Positions 57,854 to 64,000 of a DNA stretch of 64,000 bases are shown one piece after another. The notes below the pieces were generated by a model. It did no database searches. It was given only the letters and a program-made list of their open reading frames with translations, and had not been told where the DNA came from. Source of the stretch: Petasospora fabianii. Its lineage: Eukaryota; Ascomycota; Saccharomycetes; Phaffomycetales; Wickerhamomycetaceae. The DNA is taken from positions 744,001-808,000 of the forward strand of contig CP048717.1 in NCBI GenBank assembly GCA_022641835.1, written 5' to 3'. Numbering within the stretch: position 1 is the first letter of the stretch; each line of letters begins with the position of its first letter. The translations under genes were made by a program, and so were the position numbers.

Positions 57854-58794
57854 TGCTGTGTGCACGCACTCCGTATCTAGCTGGTTTATAGATTAATCGA
57901 ACTCCGACATTGCAGAACAATATCCGTATAACCGAGCACTCAACACATTTTCAAAACCTTGGACAAGCTCACTTGGATGGCTTGATCAAGGTTTGTCCTA
58001 GAGTGGCCAACCCGTCACACACCTTCCCAACAGATGGCGTGCGCACCTTTGCCCCGCTTTGCAGATCTTGAGCTTTACCGGGCACGCTAAAAACGTCTGG
58101 GGGAGAACGAGCATGCGCATGTGCACAAGTACGGGATAGACTCCGAGTTGACATACGGTGGCCGAAGGTTTTACATCTGTAGGAGACTCGGAGGCCTTGC
58201 GACTGTCTACTGTAGTGTGGAGTATGGAGGACAGTGGGCTCGTCGCGATGCGGGGGAATGGGGTAACGCAGGGAACCTGCGTGGCACCATCTCACGTTAA
58301 GTGTTTTACCTGACAGATGTCTGAAGCAGAGAGCCAGGTTCCAACAACAATCATTAATTGGCACCCTCATACTTCGGATGGCTTCTGCCGAAAGCGAACC
58401 CTCATTCTTTAAGCTTGGCTGCCAGCTACCTATATTGTGCTAGTGCGCGCATTCTCCCAAGCCCATTGTGTGATCTAAGGGTCCGCTCCCCTCCCTTGGA
58501 CTTCATCTATTGGCCCAGAAGTGTCGGAGTTTCAGCGCAGCCTGATTGGAAATAGCTCACACTGAGAGATCACACCTTCATCAGAGCCCCTCTCTTGTGT
58601 TGTGTGTTGCCCTCTCTCATGGCCGTTCGCCTTGGACTCTGCCCTCTGGGGTTCTGGAGTACACTCCGCCCAAGCCAAGGGCTCCCCGATTGCCCCACAC
58701 TCTCCACCTTCAGGTATAAAGTCACCCTTAGCACCCACCTTGTGTTGTGCCCATTATCACTAATGTCTTCTCTTCCTCCTTTAAATCACCAATC
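57854..58794. other. Intergenic region upstream of the ADH gene
   Basis: This 941-base region is fairly GC-rich. It has a TATA element at 58715-58720 about 75 bases before the ATG and pyrimidine-rich sequence near the start. I see no tRNA or protein-like frame, so it is probably a large regulated promoter. Confidence 0.55.
58715..58720 (+). promoter_or_regulatory. TATA element of the ADH gene
   Basis: TATAAA in GGTATAAAGTC, about 75 bases before the ATG at 58795. Confidence 0.5.
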
Positions 58795-59901
58795 ATGCTC
58801 AGAACCACTACCAGATCACTCTTCAGACCACAGTTTATCAGGGGCCTCGCCACTGCTCCAAGCATCCCAGAGACTCAAAAGGCCATCATCTTCTACGAGA
58901 ACAATGGTCCTCTCGAGTACAAGGACATCCCTGTGCCAAAGCCAAAGCCAAACGAGATCCTCGTCAATGTCAAGTACTCTGGTGTCTGCCACACCGACTT
59001 GCACGCATGGAAGGGTGACTGGCCATTGCCTACAAAGCTCCCACTCGTTGGTGGTCACGAAGGTGCCGGTGTCGTTGTCGCTGTCGGTGACCAGGTGAAG
59101 AACTTCAAAGTTGGTGACTTGGCTGGTATCAAGTGGTTGAACGGTTCTTGTATGTCGTGTGAGTACTGTGAGAACTCATTCGAGCCAAATTGTCCACATG
59201 CAGACTTGTCCGGTTACACCCACGATGGTTCATTCCAGCAATACGCTACTGCAGATGCTGTCCAGGCTGCCAAGATCCCACAGGGTACAGACTTGGCTGG
59301 TGTTGCACCAATTCTTTGTGCTGGTATCACCGTGTACAAGGCTTTGAAGACAGCTGAGCTCCGTGCAGGTCAGTGGGTTGCCATTTCCGGTGCCGGTGGT
59401 GGTCTTGGTTCCCTTGCTGTTCAGTACGCTAAGGCCATGGGTTACAGAGTCTTGGGTATCGATGCTGGTGAGAAGGAATCTCTTGCTAGGGAGCTTGGTT
59501 GTGAGGCGTTTGTTGACTTTAAGACCTCTCCAGATCTCGTTGAAGAGATTATCGAAAAGACCAAAGGTGGTCCGCACGGTGTTATCAATGTGTCTGTCTC
59601 TGATGCTGCCATTTCTCAGTCTACCCAGTTTGTTAGATCTTGTGGTAAAGTCGTCCTTGTCGGTCTCCCACCATCCGCCGTCTGTAAGTCTGAGGTGTTC
59701 ACCCATGTGATCAAGTCCATCCAGATCAGAGGTTCCTATGTTGGTAACAGAGCTGACTCTCGTGAGGCCATTGAGTTCTTCACTAGAGGTGCCGTCAAGT
59801 CTCCAATCAAGGTTGTCGGACTTTCCGAGTTGCCAGAGGTCTACGAGCTTATGGAGCAGGGTAAGATCTTGGGTCGTTACGTTGTTGATACTTCCAAGTG
59901 A
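58795..59901 (+). CDS. ADH3: Mitochondrial alcohol dehydrogenase (Adh3 type)
   Basis: From ATG 58795 the protein has 368 residues. The first 25 or so ([20 protein letters not shown]) form a basic, hydroxyl-rich matrix-targeting presequence. The enzyme follows the yeast zinc ADH pattern. The catalytic site has [13 protein letters not shown] and [10 protein letters not shown]. The structural zinc site is [16 protein letters not shown]. The NAD site is [20 protein letters not shown] with the aspartate in GIDAG. The carboxyl end is GRYVVDTSK. Adh3 oxidises or reduces ethanol/acetaldehyde in mitochondria and shuttles redox power. Codons upstream in frame begin with GTG and are not part of the gene. 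The symbol is by class; lineage-specific duplications make exact orthology uncertain. Confidence 0.88.
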   Translation: MLRTTTRSLFRPQFIRGLATAPSIPETQKAIIFYENNGPLEYKDIPVPKPKPNEILVNVKYSGVCHTDLHAWKGDWPLPTKLPLVGGHEGAGVVVAVGDQVKNFKVGDLAGIKWLNGSCMSCEYCENSFEPNCPHADLSGYTHDGSFQQYATADAVQAAKIPQGTDLAGVAPILCAGITVYKALKTAELRAGQWVAISGAGGGLGSLAVQYAKAMGYRVLGIDAGEKESLARELGCEAFVDFKTSPDLVEEIIEKTKGGPHGVINVSVSDAAISQSTQFVRSCGKVVLVGLPPSAVCKSEVFTHVIKSIQIRGSYVGNRADSREAIEFFTRGAVKSPIKVVGLSELPEVYELMEQGKILGRYVVDTSK

Positions 59902-60508
59902 TCTGCTTGTCACTTTATTCTTATGCCTCACGACTAAGGGTTCTAGATAGGGGTCCTGGTGACTTGTCTCACCCTTGGTTATATTATGTATCGATTGAAT
60001 GATAAGAAATGTGTATTGTCTAGAGAGTAGAAAGGAATGTACGCTGTACAGTCACGTCAACTAGGCACCGTAAGTACTCACCTTCTCGAGGTAGAGCACA
60101 CCAAGGGCCTAGACGCCAGCACTCTTCCCCGCAAATTCAGGACAGAGCAACTTCCATAAACTACATGTTAAATCTGGGTAGAAAGCGTAAAGTCGTAAGA
60201 GATTAATAACGAGACGTTGTGATGTAAACACGACAACCAAAAAAATAGCACACGAACAATGTGTTGGACATGTGGAGGAAAGTCCCGTTGAAAAAAAAGT
60301 CCATCTAGTAGGAGAGCGAGTGTAATCCAATCTGAAAAAATTCAACATAGGAAACGACTCCGCAAGTCGTTGAGAGGAAGAGAGGTGACACAAAATGATA
60401 ACTTCGTATACCAGAAACCACAGCCAAAATAAAGCGGAACAAACAGACACATTGCCAAATGTAGACCAAACACCATAATAAAAAGACCCAAGGCGCATAG
60501 CATAATAC
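59902..60508. other. Convergent region between ADH and the GATA factor gene
   Basis: These 607 bases between converging stops should hold two 3' UTRs. An open frame on the minus strand through 60109-60525 has membrane-like, low-quality composition and no family similarity, so I treat it as chance. No RNA gene recognised. Confidence 0.5.
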
Positions 60509-62152
60509 TCAACCACCCATATCAAACTTTAACCAATCCAAATCGTTACCAATCCCATTACTATCAACATCCATCTCATTATCATCACCGCCAATGGTCA
60601 ACATGCTAGGATTCACAAAGGAACCCGAAGTGGCAGCGGTACTGGCCCCACTCGCTACTGGTGTAAACATCATGTTACTACCCACGCTATTCTCACGACG
60701 TTGAAACATTTGTGGGATACGCTTTTGGTTGAAGCTGTTCGTTAGGTTTGTGGAGGAGAGATTCATTGGTAATGAGCCATGTGATGTAGAGATATGCGAG
60801 GAAACGGATGGAGAAACTGGGGAGGGCATAGTGATTGGAGATGGTGTGTTGTTGGTGAATGTTGATGGTGAGGCACCAAATTGGTATTCATAAGGTGATG
60901 CCACTGAAGTCTTGCGAGATGTAGAGATTGTACTTGGTTTGCGACCTGTTGGGATTGAAGTGCCGGCTAAAGATGGTTTTGGAAGGATGAGTACGTTCTT
61001 GTAGCGTTGTTGTTGGGCGTTAGAAGATCCAGAGTTTGCTGGTGTTGAGGCAGATGATGAAGGGGAGTTTGAAGATGATGATGGTGTGATGTTGTAAAGT
61101 GTAATGTTCTTCTCAAGACTATTAAGAGTCTTGGCCTCTTTACATTGACTCACAGACTGTGAGTTTCTTCTAGAGTTTCTCTTCTTGATGACATCGGTCT
61201 TGAGCGAAAGAGGTCTCATTGTTCCATGTAACTTCTGGAACAACCCACAAGCATTACATAATGTGTTTCCATTGGAATCACGTCTCCAAAGTGGGGTCTT
61301 TTGAGTCTGACAGTTGTAACACTCGACATTCTGTGTGTTTGATGGTGCCTTCTTCTTGGTAAGAGAGGAAGCTGATGTAGAGAGAGAAGCTGATGATGGG
61401 TTTCTTGACAGTGAACTTCTGCGGATTGGTTGTGGTTGGGTAGGAAGCGACTGACCCATCTGGGTGTATGATGATTTTGTATTCATCTGGTATTGTTGTT
61501 GTTGCAACTGCTGTGAATGATTGTGATGCTTTTCAAGTTGCTTCTGAAGAAGTTGTTGAGGATGAACGTGTTGGTTCATACCACCATCACCAAGTGACCC
61601 ATCTGGAGTTTGCTGGTACTGATGCTTATTCTGCAAAATCTCCTGAGGGTGCACAGAGGTGGTACCAGACTTTTGTGAGAACTTGTTGAAGTGCAAGTTT
61701 TCAAGCTTGATTGTCTTGTCGTTAAAGCTAAATGTCATGTTGTCTTTTTCAACATCCACCATGTTCCAAGCGGTGTCAATTTCTCCATTGGCGTTGTTAA
61801 CATCAGAGGTATGTGATTGAGCAGCCTTTGATTGAAGACCCTTGGTCAGATTGGATTGTTTCGCCGTTGGTGCGGCCAGTGTGGAGGTTGATGTGGAGGT
61901 TGTGGAAGTGGCGGCAGATACGACGGTGTCACCGGAACATGTTGAGCCGACAGATACTTTGTTGGATTCGACACTTGCTGGACTGAGCGAGTCTATACTG
62001 ATGTTTCCATGTTGAACGGAGAACTTCTTCTTGTGTGCAGTCTGTGTGTGCTTACAACTCTCTCTTAGCGTTCTGTTCTCAATACGAGGCTGAAGTGCCA
62101 ACAGCTTCTTTGCCGCGGAGTATATGTCCCAAATTGAAGGAGAGTTTTCCAT
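60509..62152 (-). CDS. GAT1: GATA zinc-finger transcription factor of nitrogen control
   Basis: The 547-residue protein has one type IV GATA finger at about residues 275-305 ([18 protein letters not shown], then [13 protein letters not shown]-x2-C-x17-C-x2-C) followed by a basic tail. Its N-terminus, [20 protein letters not shown], matches the DUF1752 motif shared by Gat1 and AreA-type regulators. The C-terminus DLDWLKFDM resembles the conserved Gat1 ending. Glutamine and serine runs fill the linkers. Such factors bind GATAAG and activate nitrogen catabolic genes when good nitrogen sources are scarce. S. cerevisiae has Gat1 (510) and Gln3 (730). Length and both termini favour Gat1. Confidence 0.82.
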   Translation of the reverse strand: MENSPSIWDIYSAAKKLLALQPRIENRTLRESCKHTQTAHKKKFSVQHGNISIDSLSPASVESNKVSVGSTCSGDTVVSAATSTTSTSTSTLAAPTAKQSNLTKGLQSKAAQSHTSDVNNANGEIDTAWNMVDVEKDNMTFSFNDKTIKLENLHFNKFSQKSGTTSVHPQEILQNKHQYQQTPDGSLGDGGMNQHVHPQQLLQKQLEKHHNHSQQLQQQQYQMNTKSSYTQMGQSLPTQPQPIRRSSLSRNPSSASLSTSASSLTKKKAPSNTQNVECYNCQTQKTPLWRRDSNGNTLCNACGLFQKLHGTMRPLSLKTDVIKKRNSRRNSQSVSQCKEAKTLNSLEKNITLYNITPSSSSNSPSSSASTPANSGSSNAQQQRYKNVLILPKPSLAGTSIPTGRKPSTISTSRKTSVASPYEYQFGASPSTFTNNTPSPITMPSPVSPSVSSHISTSHGSLPMNLSSTNLTNSFNQKRIPQMFQRRENSVGSNMMFTPVASGASTAATSGSFVNPSMLTIGGDDNEMDVDSNGIGNDLDWLKFDMGG

Positions 62153-63590
62153 CTTGGGAAGATGTGGTATTATCTGTTCAGGATTTTAACCCGTGTGGAG
62201 TTGTGTAGATGAAGAGCTCGATGAGTTGAAGTGTATGTGTAAGTCCCAAAAGTTAGGTGGGGTGACAGAATAGTGATACTGGGGGAGAATAGCCTCGGCT
62301 GAAGCTTGATCGGAGCGTGTAGCAGAGTGTAGCAAAAGTGTAGCTATATGTGGCTGTGTAGATGCGGATGGCAAGTCTCTCCTGGGGAGTGCTTAAGGGT
62401 TGTGGTGGTGCCTGGTTGGCGGGATGTTTATATTGGAGGTTTAAGAGTTTTCTGGAGTGGTGGGCTGCTGTGTTTCTTGTGATTCTTTTCTCCTCATCCA
62501 AAAAAACCAGAAGTTGACTGCATAGAAAATCCTGCGCCAGTAATCGTTAAGCGCAACACGGGACAAATGGACTTGGCCGGATTCGGAAGAGTGGCGCAGA
62601 CCGTTTGCGCCAACTTTTGTTAAACTTTCGCCAAAATCGCCCGCGAATAAGCGACTCGCCCGGCCAACACGGCTTTGCCGGTGGTCGCTTGTACTCTACA
62701 ACTTTTTGACCGGTCCCGGGCAGTCGGTGCCTTGTTCTCGAGAGCGAGAACGGTGTTGCAAATCCGAGGGCCCTGGCGGGACAAAGACATTTTAGTTTGA
62801 CACATCCTCCCGGGAATGCAGCGAGTCAACTGTCGATCTACATCGCCTTGTAGTGAGTTGTACCGGCCCAATTAAGATCTTGAGCCTTGTCTTCGTTCTA
62901 GTCGTGTGAAAGATCTCCCCACCTCGCGCGTGCAACCAAAGACTTACCCACTACTGGGATAAATTTGTGCTTTGTGTCTTTTTAAGCAGATGACCGCCGC
63001 TGTCCGTCCGTTGGCTTTCCGCGCGCGCAAAATCTCGTATTTGTCCTTAAAGCGTGCATTTTCCTTAAATGGACCCTTTCTCGCCAATTGGCGTAGATGA
63101 ATGAGATGTCGGGTACTCTCGGAGTTTGGCCGATTTACCTTTTACGAGAAGACATCATACGCTGGCAAGGGTTCAATCGTGTCATTAATTTTTGGGAAGT
63201 GAACCATATGATCAGCTACTAGATAGTTCAAACAAGGATCTAGTATATATATACTGATGACCTTATGAATGAACCTCTATAACAATGGCCGAGATCTACT
63301 CATCAAAAAGTACGACGCAAAATTAGCTGTTCATTGACACAATCATAATGTGTACTCCCTGGTGTAGCATATCATTGAGGGGGCAGTCACCAGCTGTTTC
63401 CAACCAAAACAAATAAACCAAAAAATCAATAAATCAATAAATCAAATAATCAAATCAAAAAATATAAAAACGAAGAATAAAAAGCGGCATCATCTTTCTC
63501 ATAAAGGACATCAGGCATAAAGCATTGTCTCAGATATCAGAATCAAACTCCCTTTTTCAAACGGTACCCGGCAAGTGATATATGTCCTCA
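62153..63590. other. Long intergenic region upstream of the GATA factor gene
   Basis: This 1.44 kb stretch is GC-rich at 62560-62870 and AT-rich with A-runs at 63400-63480. A single AGATAA (reverse, near 62167) could allow GATA autoregulation. I see no tRNA or coding frame. It is probably a large promoter plus the 3' region of the phosphatase gene. Confidence 0.55.
63411..63470. repeat. AAATCAAT-type low-complexity tract
   Basis: AATAAATCAAT and CAAATCAAA units repeat with drift through about 60 bases in the 3' region of the phosphatase gene. Confidence 0.7.
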
Positions 63591-64000
63591 TCACAATTTT
63601 TTGTTAGGTTTCAATAACTCGAACGAGCAGAGGAGGTTTTGATCAACACTCAAAACCGCACCCCAATTGTTGAACTCACCACAATAGTTTGGTGCACTGA
63701 AAACAGTACACAATTTCTTACGGGCAAAAAACTCGTAACCATCTTCAACAACCATGTGTCCCCTGATAATCAAGTCGAACTTGAACTTCTTGGTGAAGCT
63801 TTCAACAACTTTCTTACCAAAACAGTAGGAGACACCACGATCATTCTCAGACCATTCTGTAACGGATTTATCTGGATCGGACCAGAGCAAATCAGCTAGC
63901 AAACCTTCCTCAGGAACATCTGTTGGTCTGTGGATCTGTTCAATTTGTTCCATGGAGTGCAAGCTTGGAGATAAGCCACCATGGATACAAAAGATCTTAT
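63591..64000 (-). CDS. Serine/threonine protein phosphatase of the PP1/PPZ group, C-terminal part
   Basis: The frame runs off the right edge (first full codon at 63998) and encodes the last 136 residues of a PPP-family phosphatase. It begins [19 protein letters not shown], with [18 protein letters not shown], the metal-ligand histidine in [13 protein letters not shown] and [18 protein letters not shown]. The [11 protein letters not shown] and NNWGAV forms resemble fungal PPZ rather than Glc7, which has [11 protein letters not shown] and DNAGAM. The protein ends soon after SFELLKP and lacks the C-terminal extension I recall for PPZ, so I leave the symbol blank. RGH replaces the usual RAH. The catalytic N-terminal half, including GDxHG and GDYVDRG, is outside the window. 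Confidence 0.88.
   Translation of the reverse strand, partial: KIFCIHGGLSPSLHSMEQIEQIHRPTDVPEEGLLADLLWSDPDKSVTEWSENDRGVSYCFGKKVVESFTKKFKFDLIIRGHMVVEDGYEFFARKKLCTVFSAPNYCGEFNNWGAVLSVDQNLLCSFELLKPNKKL

Noticed and set aside
60109-60525. 139-codon minus-strand frame downstream of GAT1
   Set aside because: Cysteine/phenylalanine-rich random composition in a convergent 3' region, with no similarity or start context.
1-64000. Transposons, LTR elements, CRISPR arrays, viral remnants
   Set aside because: No reverse transcriptase, integrase or transposase motifs, no long direct or inverted terminal repeats and no spacer-repeat array were seen.

Overview
The window is an ordinary gene-dense chromosome segment of a budding yeast (Saccharomycotina). 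It holds 29 complete protein genes, two genes cut by the window edges (one unidentified at the left, a PP1/PPZ phosphatase at the right) and one tRNA. Almost all identified products have close Saccharomyces cerevisiae counterparts. Two do not: a dynactin p62 (DCTN4) homologue and an NDUFS5-type complex I subunit. These point to a lineage outside the Saccharomycetaceae that keeps respiratory complex I and a fuller dynactin. CTG codons fall on hydrophobic positions in GAA1 and LYS2, so CUG appears to mean leucine and the CUG-Ser clade is unlikely. I cannot name the genus.

Layout. 0-8 kb: edge gene, ZNG1 (zinc chaperone GTPase), SSK2 (HOG-pathway MAPKKK), QCR6 (complex III hinge protein, one intron). 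8-16 kb: KIP3 (kinesin-8), a GAL83/SIP2-type AMPK beta subunit, TIM54, a C2H2 zinc-finger gene. 16-26 kb: CNB1 (one intron), dynactin p62, MHF2, DLD1, a 2.8 kb gene-free gap, POL4. 25-31 kb: PGK1 (with a likely 5'-UTR intron) and an APC-family permease. 30-44 kb: CLF1, RUB1 (five exons, missed by simple ORF calling), MTQ2, MSL5, DOP1, NDUFS5-like, GAA1, LTP1. 44-64 kb: NOT5, LYS2, TKL1, CFT2, tRNA-Val(AAC), a START-like protein, a mitochondrial ADH, a GATA factor and the phosphatase fragment.

The genes are separately promoted and do not form operons. Some functional links stand out. CLF1 and MSL5, both spliceosome proteins, are separated only by RUB1 and MTQ2. QCR6 and the NDUFS5-like gene serve the respiratory chain, while DLD1 feeds it electrons. 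PGK1, TKL1 and ADH cover central carbon metabolism. The permease promoter carries several GATA motifs, and the window encodes a nitrogen-type GATA factor.

The clearest discoveries are gene-structure ones. RUB1 is built from five tiny exons, PGK1 probably has an intron ending exactly at its ATG, and QCR6 and CNB1 have first exons that restore their N-termini. Gene order interleaves neighbours that lie on two different S. cerevisiae chromosomes, as expected of a genome that never underwent the whole-genome duplication. I saw no CRISPR array, intact transposon, viral remnant or exotic gene system.
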